DNA from: Castellaniella caeni NBRC 101664
GTDB taxonomy: Bacteria > Pseudomonadota > Gammaproteobacteria > Burkholderiales > Burkholderiaceae_B
Direction of reading: 5' to 3'
Assembly: GCF_001592225.1 (NCBI RefSeq)
Contig: NZ_BCWN01000027.1
Location: 1 to 42,199, forward strand
Length of the DNA stretch: 42,199 nt
Both the position numbers and the translations under genes were made by a program. Position 1 is the stretch's first letter. Each line of letters begins with the position of its first letter. The notes under the pieces were generated by a model. That model was not told the DNA's origin. It was given only the letters and a program-made list of their open reading frames with translations, and did no database searches. This document shows, one piece after another, positions 8,978 through 17,466 of the stretch.

Positions 8978-9583
8978 ATGACTGACTATGACGAGATACT
9001 CCGCCTGCTGAACCAGCAGGGCTGGGCCGTATCCGACACCGCCATCCCCGAGGCATGGCACAGCAGTCTGCTGGCACAGGCTCGGCAGCTGTGGGCGGAC
9101 GGCGAGTTCACCGGCGGAGAAATCGGTCGTAGCGAGCATGACGCCCGTCAGCCCGCCATCCGGGGCGATGCCATCTGCTGGGTGCCGCCCGGCTCGGCGC
9201 TGGCTGGACACCCCTTCTTCCAGTGGATGGCGCAGCTGCGCCAGGTGCTCAACACGCACTACGACATGGGCTTGCGCAGCCAGGAATTCCACTTTGCCCG
9301 CTACGACGATGGGGCCGGGTACAAAAAGCACATCGATCAGCATCGCGGCACCGACTACCGCAAGATTTCCATCGTGCTCTATCTCAATCCGGGCTGGGAT
9401 GCCGCCAACGGCGGCGAGCTGTGCCTCTACGACCCCTACAACCCGGACGTCGAGCTGCGGCGCTTCGCCCCCGTGGCCGGGCGCCTGGCCGTGTTCGTCA
9501 GCGGCGTCATGCCGCACGCGGTGTTGCCCAGCCACGCCAGCCGCTGGAGCCTCACCGGGTGGCTGCGCACCGATCAGATCTGA
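8978..9583 (+). CDS. 2OG-Fe(II) oxygenase (prolyl 4-hydroxylase/SM-20-like)
   Basis: Cytosolic non-haem iron dioxygenase of the prolyl-4-hydroxylase-like fold (COG3751-type); it would hydroxylate a protein or small molecule using 2-oxoglutarate and O2. It has 201 residues. The iron triad is visible: H118 and D120 (KKHID) and H180 (MPHAV). R189 (SRWSLTGW) would bind the 2-oxoglutarate carboxylate. ISIVLYLNPGWDAANGGEL is the conserved central strand pair. The ATG at 8978 follows GAGG. It is the first gene of a rightward cluster with the c-di-GMP protein 15 nt downstream. The substrate is unknown; relatives hydroxylate translation factors or sense oxygen. Confidence 0.85.
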   Translation: MTDYDEILRLLNQQGWAVSDTAIPEAWHSSLLAQARQLWADGEFTGGEIGRSEHDARQPAIRGDAICWVPPGSALAGHPFFQWMAQLRQVLNTHYDMGLRSQEFHFARYDDGAGYKKHIDQHRGTDYRKISIVLYLNPGWDAANGGELCLYDPYNPDVELRRFAPVAGRLAVFVSGVMPHAVLPSHASRWSLTGWLRTDQI

Positions 9584-9598
9584 ACAAGGGCCCGCGAC

Positions 9599-11362
9599 AT
9601 GGCAGACGATACCGAAGATGCCTTTGTCTTTATGGATGAGGAGCCCGCGCGGCCCGTGCCCAGCGCGCCCGCGGCCTGCTGGCACGTGCTGGTGGTCGAT
9701 GACGAGCCCGACGTGCACGCCGCCACGCGCCTGGCGCTCAAGGGGCTCGAAGTCGAAGGGCGGCACCTGGTCTTCAGCCACGCGTATTCGGCACAGCAGG
9801 CCATCGATCTGCTGCGTCAGCACGACGATTTCGCCGTGGCGCTCATCGACGTCGTCATGGGGGGCGATGACGAAGGCCTGCAACTGGTGCGCCACATCCG
9901 CGAGGCGCTGGGCAACCGGGCCATCCGCGTGATCCTGCGCACGGGCCAGGCGGGCTACGCGCCGCAGCTCGACACGATCCGCGCGTACGACATCAACGAC
10001 TACAAGACCAAGTCCGAGCTCACCCAGGTGCGCCTGTTCACCAGCCTGATGATGGCGGTGCGCTCTTATGCGCAGATTTGTCATATCCACGAGCTGGCCT
10101 ATTACGACGCCCTGGTGCGGCTGCCCAACCGCAATGCCCTGCTGGCCGCGATCGACGCCCGCGCCCACCGGGGCGACGTGGTGGCCCTGCTCGATCTCGA
10201 CGGCTTTTCCGACATCAACAGCATTCTCGACGACAGCTACGGCGATGCCGTGCTGCAGGCGGTGGCCGCGCGGCTGCGGGCCATCTTCAGTCCCACGGTG
10301 CTGGTGGCCCGCCTGGGCGGCGATCTTTTCGGTCTCTATGGCCGGGCGGAAGACCTCGGCCCGCAGCGCCTGGCCCAGGCGTTTGCCGATCCTGTGCCCA
10401 TTGTCGCGGGCGAATCCCTGCGGCTGTCGGCCACGGCGGGCCTGGCGCAGCTGGAAGATGGCGAACAGGCCGGCGTGGCCGTGCTCAAGAATGCCGGGGC
10501 CGCGCTCAAGCAGGCCAAGCGCTTCCAGCGCGGCAAGGCGCTGTATTTCGAAGCCAGCCAGGCCGATGCCGCGCGCGACCGCATCCACATGCTCAACGAG
10601 CTGCGCGCCTCGTTTTCCGAAGAACGCCTGTTTTTGCATTACCAGCCTTTCGTGCGCCTGCGCGATGGCCGGGTCACCGGGGCCGAGTGCCTGCTGCGCT
10701 GGAAAACCCCCGATGGCCGCTACGTGCCGCCCGAACGCTTCATTCCGCTGGCTGAGCAATCCGGCCTCATGGTGCCCCTGGGCGAGTGGGTGATCCGCAC
10801 CGCCTTGCGCTGGCGTCGGCAGCTTGCCGCCCTCGTCGATCCGTGCTTCCGGGTGGCCATCAACGTGTCTTACGTACAGTTCGCCGAGCCGGGCTTCGGC
10901 AGCCGGGTGCTGGCTCTGCTGGACGAGGCGGGGGTGCCGGGCAGCCAGGTCGAGATCGAGCTGACCGAATCGGTGGCCATCAACGATGTCGAGCTGCTGG
11001 CCACCCGCCTGCGCGAACTGCGCACCTGTGGCATCCGGGTGGCCATGGATGATTTCGGAACCGGCTATTCGTCCCTGAGCATGGTGCAGCGCCTGCGCCT
11101 GAAGCTCGATCGCCTGAAGATCGACCGCAGCTTCGTCAGCGGCGGCAACGACCAGTCGTTTGAAATCGCCCGCACGATCATCGCGCTGGCCGGGCATCTG
11201 CAGGTGGCCACGATTGCCGAAGGCATCGAGACCGAGGCCCAGCGCGCGGCCCTGCTGGCCATGGGCTGCGAAGAAGGGCAGGGGTATCTGTTCGCCCGCC
11301 CGCTGGACGAAGCCGCGTTTGCGCGGTGGCTGCTCGCGCGGCCCGCCGCCGTGCGGCCATGA
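9599..11362 (+). CDS. Response regulator REC-GGDEF-EAL, c-di-GMP phosphodiesterase type
   Basis: Cytosolic response regulator of 587 residues. REC (about 28-145) has D34/D35, phospho-acceptor D84 (ALIDVVM), T115 and the lysine of YKTKSE. Its RTGQAGYAPQ...YDINDYK segment is typical of REC domains of c-di-GMP regulators. The GGDEF domain (about 165-320) reads GGDLF at 240-244, so cyclase activity is unlikely. The EAL domain (about 330-580) keeps the metal and catalytic residues: E363 (ECLLRW in place of EALLRW), N422, ELTES, D484-D485 (DDFGTGYSS), K507, E541 and Q561. It should therefore hydrolyse c-di-GMP when activated. The last 4 nt overlap the histidine-kinase start, which marks a probable cognate pair. 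Confidence 0.92.
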   Translation: MADDTEDAFVFMDEEPARPVPSAPAACWHVLVVDDEPDVHAATRLALKGLEVEGRHLVFSHAYSAQQAIDLLRQHDDFAVALIDVVMGGDDEGLQLVRHIREALGNRAIRVILRTGQAGYAPQLDTIRAYDINDYKTKSELTQVRLFTSLMMAVRSYAQICHIHELAYYDALVRLPNRNALLAAIDARAHRGDVVALLDLDGFSDINSILDDSYGDAVLQAVAARLRAIFSPTVLVARLGGDLFGLYGRAEDLGPQRLAQAFADPVPIVAGESLRLSATAGLAQLEDGEQAGVAVLKNAGAALKQAKRFQRGKALYFEASQADAARDRIHMLNELRASFSEERLFLHYQPFVRLRDGRVTGAECLLRWKTPDGRYVPPERFIPLAEQSGLMVPLGEWVIRTALRWRRQLAALVDPCFRVAINVSYVQFAEPGFGSRVLALLDEAGVPGSQVEIELTESVAINDVELLATRLRELRTCGIRVAMDDFGTGYSSLSMVQRLRLKLDRLKIDRSFVSGGNDQSFEIARTIIALAGHLQVATIAEGIETEAQRAALLAMGCEEGQGYLFARPLDEAAFARWLLARPAAVRP

Positions 11363-12705
11363 AGCCCCCCACCTTCGCATCCGCTGCCCAGCTCGCGCAA
11401 GCCAGCCTGCGGCGCGAAAGCGCGCGCTTCAGCGTCCTGGCCCAGGTCTCCGGCATGGGGGTCTGGGAATGGGATCAGGAGCGCCAGCACTTGTGGTGCA
11501 GCCCCGAGTATTTCAAGATGCTCGGGCGCGATCCCGCCGCGTTTGGCAGCGGCGAGCGGCCCAACCTCACTGAGGTCTGGGCCAGCTGGCTGCATCCCGA
11601 CGACCGCGAACGGGCCGTCCAGGCGTTTGCCGATTACCTGCGCCTGGCCCCCGAAGGCCTGTACGAGAGCGCCTTTCGCATGCGCCACAGCGGTGGCGGC
11701 TGGGTCTGGATTCTGTCGCGCGGCAGCACCTTGCGGGACGCCGACGGGCGCTGCACGAGCCAGACGGTGGGTGCCCATATCAACGTCACCTCGCTCAAAG
11801 AGGTGCAGATGCGCCTGCACGAAAGCGAGCAGCGGCTGCAAAGCCTGAATGCCAGCCTGGAGCAGCGGGTGCAGGAACGCACGGCCCGGCTCAGCACCGC
11901 CCTGAGCCGCCTGCGCCATGCCCAGGACGAGCTGCTGCAAAGCGAGAAGCTGGCCTCGCTGGGGGCCCTGGTGGCGGGGGTGGCGCACGAGCTCAACACG
12001 CCCATCGGCAACGCCGTCACCGTGGCATCCACCTTGACGCAGGCGCATCGCGATTTCCGCGACCAGGTGGCGCGCGGCCTCACGCGCGGCGCCTTGCAGC
12101 ACTATCTGGCGGACGTCGAGGAAGGCGGCCAGATCATCGAGCGCAACCTCAGCCGCGCCGCCGAGCTCATCGGCGGCTTCAAGCAGCTGGCCGTGGATCA
12201 GACCAGCTACCAGCGCCGCCGCTTCGAGCTGCACGGGGTGGTACGCGAAATCATTCTGGCCATGCGCCCCGCCTTGCGCAAGACGCATTGTCAGGTGGTG
12301 GACGCGGTGCCCGAGGGCTTGCCGCTGGACAGTTTCCCCGGGCCGCTGGGGCAGGTGCTGATGAACCTCATCAACAACGCCCTCGTGCACGCCTTCGAAG
12401 GCCAGGCCGACAAGGTCATCACCGTGACGGCCCGGGCCGTCGGCCCGGCCTGGCTGTCGGTCAGCGTGGCCGACAATGGCTGTGGCATGGCGCCCGAGAT
12501 TCAAAAGAAGATTTTCGACCCTTTCTACACCACCCGGCTGGGGCAGGGCGGGTCGGGCCTGGGGCTGCACATCGTGTACACCCTGGTCACGGGCCTGCTG
12601 GGCGGGCGCATCGAGGTGCAGAGCGCGCCGGCGCAGGGCAGCTGCTTCACCGTGCTGCTGCCGGTGTATGCCCAGCGGGCCGATGCCGATGCCGTTGGCG
12701 CCTGA
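11359..12705 (+). CDS. PAS-domain sensor histidine kinase
   Basis: Soluble (no membrane helix) histidine kinase, 448 residues. A PAS domain (about 25-145; GVWEWDQ..., LHPDDRERAVQAF) is followed by a coiled coil (145-195). The HisKA-type segment has the phospho-acceptor H210 in GVAHELNTPIG. The ATPase domain has N-box LINNALVHAF (337-346), G1 DNGCGM (372-377), F-box FDPFYTT and G2 GGSGLGLHIV. The H-box/HELNTP form is that of the large HPK4-like group of sensors. ATG at 11359 overlaps the upstream stop (ATGA), and no ribosome site is visible, so translation is probably coupled to the REC-EAL gene, its likely partner. The signal sensed by PAS is unknown. Confidence 0.92.
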   Translation: MKPPTFASAAQLAQASLRRESARFSVLAQVSGMGVWEWDQERQHLWCSPEYFKMLGRDPAAFGSGERPNLTEVWASWLHPDDRERAVQAFADYLRLAPEGLYESAFRMRHSGGGWVWILSRGSTLRDADGRCTSQTVGAHINVTSLKEVQMRLHESEQRLQSLNASLEQRVQERTARLSTALSRLRHAQDELLQSEKLASLGALVAGVAHELNTPIGNAVTVASTLTQAHRDFRDQVARGLTRGALQHYLADVEEGGQIIERNLSRAAELIGGFKQLAVDQTSYQRRRFELHGVVREIILAMRPALRKTHCQVVDAVPEGLPLDSFPGPLGQVLMNLINNALVHAFEGQADKVITVTARAVGPAWLSVSVADNGCGMAPEIQKKIFDPFYTTRLGQGGSGLGLHIVYTLVTGLLGGRIEVQSAPAQGSCFTVLLPVYAQRADADAVGA

Positions 12706-12801
12706 AGTTGACGTGTCTTGCGGCTACTGGGGGTGCGGATTCACGCGCCGTCGCTTAACGCCGCCATACAATATGAGACGCGCATCTTCGAGGGAAACAC
12801 C

Positions 12802-13524
12802 ATGACGACGCCATCCGTCCTGAACCCCCTGGGTCAGCCCATCGGCCTGCCGCTGGGGGGCTGGCAGCCCCCTGCGCCGCCTTCGCACGAGCCCATGGAA
12901 GGGCGTTTCTGCCGGGTCGAGGCGCTCGACCCCGCCCGCCACGCCGAGGCGCTTTTCGCCGAGTACGCGCACGACCGGACAGGTAGGCAGTGGACGTACC
13001 TGTCCTATGGCCCCTTCGAGTCGCTGCAGGCCTATCAGGCGTGGCTCGCGCCCGCCGGCCAAAGCCGCGATCCGCTCTTTTTCGCCATCGTCCGCAAGGC
13101 GGACGCGCGCCCCGTCGGGGTGGCCAGCTACCTGCGCATCACGCCGCAGAGCGGCTGCCTCGAAGTGGGGCATCTCAGTTTTTCGGATGCGCTCAAGCAC
13201 ACGCCCGTGGCCACCGAGGCCATGGCGCTGATGATGCAGCGGGCCTTTGCGCTGGGCTATCGGCGCTACGAGTGGAAGTGCGACGCCCTGAATGCCGCCT
13301 CGCACGCCGCGGCGCGGCGCCTGGGTTTCCGCTACGAGGGCTTGTTTCGCCAGGCCACCGTCTACAAGGGCAGAAGTCGCGATACGGCCTGGTATTCGGT
13401 CATCGACAGCGAGTGGCCGCGACTGCGGCAGGCCTACGCCCAGTGGCTGGCCCCTGAAAACTTCACGCCCGACGGGCGGCAGCGCACGCGCCTGAGCGAG
13501 CTCACGCACGCGCCCGGGCCGTGA
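12802..13524 (+). CDS. GNAT N-acetyltransferase, RimJ/RimL-like
   Basis: Cytosolic acetyl-CoA-dependent acetyltransferase, 240 residues, of the RimJ/RimL-like group that also contains small-molecule and antibiotic acetylators. Visible motifs: EGRFCRVEALDPARHAEALF (strand 1-helix 1), PVGVASYLRITPQSGCLEVGHLSFS (central strands), TPVATEAMALMMQRAFALGYRRYEWKCDALNAASHAAARRLGFRYEG (acetyl-CoA-binding and the typical N-S-RRLGF end). The ATG at 12802 has AGGGA 6 nt upstream; a TACAAT (12767-12772) could be its -10. It is separated from the kinase by about 96 nt and may have its own promoter. The substrate cannot be inferred. Confidence 0.85.
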   Translation: MTTPSVLNPLGQPIGLPLGGWQPPAPPSHEPMEGRFCRVEALDPARHAEALFAEYAHDRTGRQWTYLSYGPFESLQAYQAWLAPAGQSRDPLFFAIVRKADARPVGVASYLRITPQSGCLEVGHLSFSDALKHTPVATEAMALMMQRAFALGYRRYEWKCDALNAASHAAARRLGFRYEGLFRQATVYKGRSRDTAWYSVIDSEWPRLRQAYAQWLAPENFTPDGRQRTRLSELTHAPGP

Positions 13525-13676
13525 TCCCCAGCAGGCCGTCGATGGGTGTCACGGCGCCCAGCGCCCGGGTGCCGCGTGGCGTCGCGCCTGGCCGTGGCGG
13601 CGGCCGGGTTCAGGCATATCATGGCGAAATGGCGGTGGGTCTGGCCCTTGCCGCACTACCCGAAAAAGGAGCACAC

Positions 13677-14165
13677 ATGCGTAAAACCCTGTCCACGATC
13701 TGCCTGGCGTCGGCGTTGTCCGTCTGCCTTGCCGCGCCCGCCTGGTCGTCCGACCTGCTGGGCAGCCTCAAGAGTGAGGCGGCCAAGAGCCTGGGCGGCG
13801 CCGACACGTCATCGCAATCAACCTCCGGCCTAGGCGGCCTGCTGGGCGGGGGCGCCACAGGTTCGGCCCTGGGCCTGCCCGGCCTCAGCGATGGCATGGC
13901 GGGCAATGCGGCGGGCGTCCTGCAATATTGCATCCAGAACAAATACCTGGGCGGCACCGACGCCACGAGCGTGAAAGACAATCTGCTCAACAAAGTGGGC
14001 CTGGGCAGCGCGCAGAAACAGCAGCAGGACACCGGCTACCAGCAGGGGCTGGGCGGCGTGCTGTCGGGTAGCAACGGCTCGTCGTTCGACTTCAGCAAAG
14101 TCAAGGGCGAGCTGAAAGACAAGGCCTGCAACTACGTGCTGGAAAATGCCTCGTCGCTGATGTAG
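13677..14165 (+). CDS. Secreted DUF2501-like protein (YjjA-type)
   Basis: Small exported protein of 162 residues. Signal peptide about 1-25 (LSVCLAAPAWSS). The mature part starts DLLGSLKSEAAKSL, then a Gly/Ser-rich linker (GLGGLLGGGATGSALGLPGL), then QYCIQNKYLGG...VKDNLLNKVG and a C-terminal KDKACNYVLENASSLM with two Cys that could pair. This layout matches the DUF2501 family (E. coli YjjA), whose function is not established. The ATG at 13677 is fixed by a strong AAGGAG 7 nt before it. The stop codon overlaps a GC hairpin shared with the convergent rluE end. Confidence 0.75.
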   Translation: MRKTLSTICLASALSVCLAAPAWSSDLLGSLKSEAAKSLGGADTSSQSTSGLGGLLGGGATGSALGLPGLSDGMAGNAAGVLQYCIQNKYLGGTDATSVKDNLLNKVGLGSAQKQQQDTGYQQGLGGVLSGSNGSSFDFSKVKGELKDKACNYVLENASSLM

Positions 14166-14179
14166 GGGCGCTGCGCCCC
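14165..14179. terminator. GC hairpin between convergent genes
   Basis: GGGGCG-CTG-CGCCCC pairs perfectly and begins within the stop codon of the DUF2501-like gene, 4 nt before the rluE stop on the other strand. No T-run on either side, so termination is only likely, and possibly bidirectional. Confidence 0.4.
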
Positions 14180-14182
14180 GGT

Positions 14183-14824
14183 TCAGCCGGCCGCGTCCGG
14201 GCTGGCCTCGCGCCATGCGCCGGGCGCCAGGTCGGCGAGGTTCCAGGGCCCGATACGCATGCGCACCAGGCGCAAGGTGGGCAGCCCCACGGCGGCGGTC
14301 ATGCGCCGCACCTGGCGGTTGCGGCCCTCGCGGATGACGAGTTCCAGCCAGGTGGTGGGGATGCTCTGGCGAAACCGGATGGGCGGGTCGCGCGGCCAGA
14401 GCCGCGGCTCGGTCAGCGGGCGGGCCCGGGCGGGCAGGGTGGGGCCGTCTTTCAGCATGACGCCCGCCCGCAGGCGCTGCAGCTGGGCGTCCGTCGGGAT
14501 GCCCTCGACCTGCACCCAATAGGTTTTTTCCATCTTGTGGCGCGGGTCGGCGATACGCGCTTGCAGGCGACCATCGTTGGTCAGCAACAGCAGGCCTTCG
14601 CTGTCGCGATCCAGCCGTCCGGCGGGGTACACGCCGGGCACCTGGACGCAGTCTTTCAGCGTGGCGCGCCCCTCGTCGTCGCTGAACTGGCTCAAGACCC
14701 CAAAGGGCTTGTTGAGCAGCAGCAGGCGCGGCTGCGCGGGCGGCGCCTGCGGGGGCCGGTGGGCGGCGTAGTCGGCGGTGTCCACGGCGCCCAGGCCGGT
14801 TGTTCCGTGGGGGCGTGTGTTCAT
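14183..14824 (-). CDS. rluE: 23S rRNA pseudouridine synthase RluE-like
   Basis: Cytosolic RsuA/RluB/E/F-family pseudouridine synthase; RluE modifies U2457 of 23S rRNA in E. coli. It has 213 residues, close to E. coli RluE (about 217). It lacks an S4 domain, as RluE does. The catalytic motif is [17 protein letters not shown] with D72. [22 protein letters not shown] and [26 protein letters not shown] strongly resemble RluE, and [23 protein letters not shown] is the conserved C-terminal motif. ATG 14824 follows AAGGA by 8 nt. Neighbour yahK-like gene is upstream on the same strand. Confidence 0.9.
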   Translation of the reverse strand: MNTRPHGTTGLGAVDTADYAAHRPPQAPPAQPRLLLLNKPFGVLSQFSDDEGRATLKDCVQVPGVYPAGRLDRDSEGLLLLTNDGRLQARIADPRHKMEKTYWVQVEGIPTDAQLQRLRAGVMLKDGPTLPARARPLTEPRLWPRDPPIRFRQSIPTTWLELVIREGRNRQVRRMTAAVGLPTLRLVRMRIGPWNLADLAPGAWREASPDAAG

Positions 14825-14895
14825 GGTGATGTCCTTGGTCGCATACCCGCGGACACCGCCGCGCACGTTGCGCCGATGCCGCCCGTGGGTGATGT

Positions 14896-15945
14896 TCAGG
14901 CGTTCAGCGAGGCGCAGTCGATGACGAAGCGGTACTTCACGTCGCCCTTGAGCATCCGCTCGTAGGCGGTGTTGATCTGCTCGGCGCGAATCATTTCAAT
15001 GTCCGCGACGATGCCGTGTTCGGCGCAGAAGTCGAGCATTTCCTGGGTTTCGGGGATGCCGCCGATCATCGAGCCCGCCAGGCTGCGGCGCTTCGTGATG
15101 AGCTTGAACACCGTGGGCGAAGGGTGCGGCGAAGCCGGCGCGCCCACCAGCGTCATCGTGCCGTCGCGCTTGAGCAGGGAGAAGAACGGATCGAGGCTGT
15201 GCGGGGCCGCCACCGTGTTGAGAATGAAATCCAGGCTGTCGGCGTGCGCCGCCATCTCGTCCGGGTTGCGCGAGACGACCACCTCGTGGGCCCCCAGCGC
15301 GTGGGCCGCCTCGCGCTTGGATTCGGACGTGGTGAAGGCCACCACGTGCGCCCCCATCGCGTTGGCCAGCTTGATGCCCATGTGGCCCAGGCCGCCGATG
15401 CCGACCACGCCCACCTTGTGGCCCGGCCCCACCTGCCAGTGGCGCAGCGGCGAATAGGTGGTGATGCCGGCGCACAGCAGCGGCGCCACGGCGGCCAGCT
15501 GCGCCTCGGGGTGATGGACGTGCAGCACGTAGCGCTCGTGCACCACGATCTGTTGCGAATAGCCGCCCAAGGTGTGGCCGGGGGCGTCGGGTGTCGCCCC
15601 GTTATAGGTGCCGACCATGTGGTCGCAGTAGTTTTCCAGCCCTGCTTCGCAATCGGCGCAGTGCTTGCAGCTGTCGACGATGCAGCCTACCCCGACCAGG
15701 TCGCCGACCTTGTGGCTGGACACCTGCGCGCCCACGGCCGCGACGCGGCCCACGATCTCATGGCCGGGCACGCAGGGGTAGAGCGTGCCGGCCCATTCGG
15801 AACGCACCTGGTGCAGGTCGGAGTGACAGACGCCGCAGTAGGCGATGTCGATGCGCACGTCGTGTGCGCCCGGCGTGCGGCGCGTGATGGTGAGTGGCTC
15901 CAGCGGGAGGTTGCCCGCACGGGCGCCATAGGCGTTGATGGTCAT
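14896..15945 (-). CDS. Zinc NAD(P)-dependent alcohol dehydrogenase (YahK-like)
   Basis: Cytosolic medium-chain dehydrogenase/reductase of 349 residues, most like the cinnamyl-alcohol/YahK aldehyde reductase group. Catalytic zinc ligands: C40 (CGVCHSDLH) and H62-E63 (GHEIVG). The structural zinc site is C93, C96, C99 and C107 ([16 protein letters not shown]). The Rossmann motif is [29 protein letters not shown] at 15945 follows AAGGAG by 7 nt. It probably reduces aldehydes with NADPH; the substrate is unknown. It is divergent from queG across 174 nt. Confidence 0.92.
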   Translation of the reverse strand: MTINAYGARAGNLPLEPLTITRRTPGAHDVRIDIAYCGVCHSDLHQVRSEWAGTLYPCVPGHEIVGRVAAVGAQVSSHKVGDLVGVGCIVDSCKHCADCEAGLENYCDHMVGTYNGATPDAPGHTLGGYSQQIVVHERYVLHVHHPEAQLAAVAPLLCAGITTYSPLRHWQVGPGHKVGVVGIGGLGHMGIKLANAMGAHVVAFTTSESKREAAHALGAHEVVVSRNPDEMAAHADSLDFILNTVAAPHSLDPFFSLLKRDGTMTLVGAPASPHPSPTVFKLITKRRSLAGSMIGGIPETQEMLDFCAEHGIVADIEMIRAEQINTAYERMLKGDVKYRFVIDCASLNA

Positions 15946-16106
15946 GGTGTTGCTCCTTGTGTGGTGGTCATCGGCAAAGCCCCGCGTCGGCGGCAAGGGC
16001 GTCCCGGCGGCCACTTTGCTATGTTATGCCAATCGCCATCCGGGCGTGGGGACGGTGGCCGACGTGTGGTGTCACCGTGCGGCGCCGCCGGGCTGGGCCG
16101 CTTGCA

Positions 16107-16112
16107 CTACAA
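16107..16112 (+). promoter_or_regulatory. -10-like TACAAT just before queG
   Basis: TACAAT ends 7 nt before the queG ATG, and no Shine-Dalgarno is visible. If used, transcription would begin at or next to the A of ATG, giving a leaderless mRNA. No -35 match is seen at 16-18 bp. Confidence 0.3.
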
Positions 16113-16119
16113 TTTTCCA

Positions 16120-17196
16120 ATGAACGACAGCAGCCAATGGATCCATCAAATACGGGCCTGGGCACACGAGCTGGGTTTTTCCCACATCGGTGTCTCGGGG
16201 GTGGATTTATCCTCGGCCGAGCCGCAGTTCCTGCAGTGGCTGGCCAATGGCTACCATGGCGACCTGCACTATATGGAACGCCACGGTCTCAAGCGCACGC
16301 GCCCGGCCGAGCTCGTCCCCGGCACGGTCAGCGTCATCACGGCGCGCATGCCCTACCTGCCGCGTGATACCGCGCCCGACTGGCAAGAGCGCGAGCGTGC
16401 GCGGCTGTCCCGGCCCGACGAGGCCGTGGTGTCGCTCTACGCCCGGGGTCGCGACTATCACAAAGTGGTGCGCGGGCGTCTGCAAAAACTGTGCGACCGC
16501 ATCGAAGAACTGGTCGGCCCGTTTGGTCATCGCGTGTTTTCCGATTCGGCACCGGTGCTGGAAAAAGAACTGGCCAGCCGCAGCGGTCAGGGCTGGCGCG
16601 GCAAGCATTCGCTGGTGCTGTCGCGCGACGCGGGGTCGATGTTCTTCCTGGGCGAAATCTACGTGGATTTCGCGCTCGAACCCACCGAGCCGGTGAGCGC
16701 GCACTGCGGCACCTGCACCGCCTGCATCGACGTCTGTCCCACGCAGGCCATCATTGCGCCCGGCGTCGTGGACGCGCGCCGCTGCATTTCGTACCTCACC
16801 ATCGAAAACCACGGCCCCATTCCCGAAGAGCTGCGCCCGCTCATGGGCAACCATATCTACGGCTGCGACGACTGCCAGACGATCTGCCCCTGGAACAAAT
16901 ATGCGCAGACCACCGAAATCCCCGATTTCGACGAACGCTCGCCCCTGGTGGGCCGCCAGCTTGTCGATCTCTTCGCCTGGGACGAGGAAACCTTCCTCAA
17001 GCGCACCGAGGGTGGGCCGATCCGGCGCATCAATCACGAGCGCTGGCTGCGCAACATCGCCGTGGCGCTGGGCAACGCGCTGCGCGAAGCCGACGACGAA
17101 CAAGCCCAGGTACTGCGTGCCGCCTTGCAAAGCCGCGCCGACCACGAAAGCCCCCTGGTGCGCGAGCACGTGGCCTGGGCGTTGGCGCAGCGGTGA
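16120..17196 (+). CDS. queG: Epoxyqueuosine reductase
   Basis: Cytosolic cobalamin and 4Fe-4S enzyme that reduces epoxyqueuosine to queuosine in the wobble position of Asn, Asp, His and Tyr tRNAs. It has 358 residues. Two ferredoxin-like clusters are clear: C196-C199-C202-C206 (CGTCTACIDVCP) and C222 with C249-C252-C256 (CDDCQTICPWNK). SDSAPVLEKELASRSGQGWRGK (141-162) carries the conserved Asp (D143) of the substrate site. A C-terminal HEAT-like repeat (RWLRNIAVALGNAL) is present. ATG 16120 is the first start that fits family length. Confidence 0.96.
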   Translation: MNDSSQWIHQIRAWAHELGFSHIGVSGVDLSSAEPQFLQWLANGYHGDLHYMERHGLKRTRPAELVPGTVSVITARMPYLPRDTAPDWQERERARLSRPDEAVVSLYARGRDYHKVVRGRLQKLCDRIEELVGPFGHRVFSDSAPVLEKELASRSGQGWRGKHSLVLSRDAGSMFFLGEIYVDFALEPTEPVSAHCGTCTACIDVCPTQAIIAPGVVDARRCISYLTIENHGPIPEELRPLMGNHIYGCDDCQTICPWNKYAQTTEIPDFDERSPLVGRQLVDLFAWDEETFLKRTEGGPIRRINHERWLRNIAVALGNALREADDEQAQVLRAALQSRADHESPLVREHVAWALAQR

Positions 17197-17207
17197 GCGC
17201 TGGTTCG

Positions 17208-17333
17208 TCAGGGTTTTCGCGTGTATGCCTGTGCGATTTCGATGAAGTTGCGTGCGCGTCGTGTCAGATGCACCCCGCGTGGCCAGGCTAGAAGCACGTC
17301 CAGGCGTGGAAAGTTCTCTTTGATGTTTTGCAG
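17208..17333 (-). pseudogene. LysR-type regulator relic (C-terminal 41 codons)
   Basis: On the minus strand, 41 codons ending in TGA read as the tail of a LysR effector domain: NIKENFPRLDVLLAWPRG then VHLTRRARNFIEIAQ. The codon before them is a stop in this frame, and QQVQLALTA-like sequence resumes in another frame up to about 17375. No DNA-binding domain remains. The intact regulator may once have stood here divergent from, or upstream of, a target gene. It is a small remnant and the assignment is by eye. Confidence 0.5.
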
Positions 17334-17466
17334 TCAGGGCCAGCTGTACCTGCTGGGCTGACGCGCACAGCAAGCTGAGGCTTAATGGCCGATGGCTGAC
17401 GCAAGCCACGGCCCATTATGCTGGTTCGGTACGCAATTTTGCAGGCACCGCCTCGAGGAGTCCGCG

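Noticed and set aside
8960-11380. Very long minus-strand open frame (about 800 codons) opposite the oxygenase and REC-EAL genes
   Set aside because: It has no recognisable domain and consists of His, Gln, Arg and Gly-rich translation typical of the antisense of GC-rich genes. The plus-strand proteins have clear catalytic motifs.
15016-16119. Long in-frame N-terminal extension of queG over the divergent dehydrogenase gene
   Set aside because: The extension is the antisense of a well-defined zinc dehydrogenase. Epoxyqueuosine reductases start where ATG 16120 lies.
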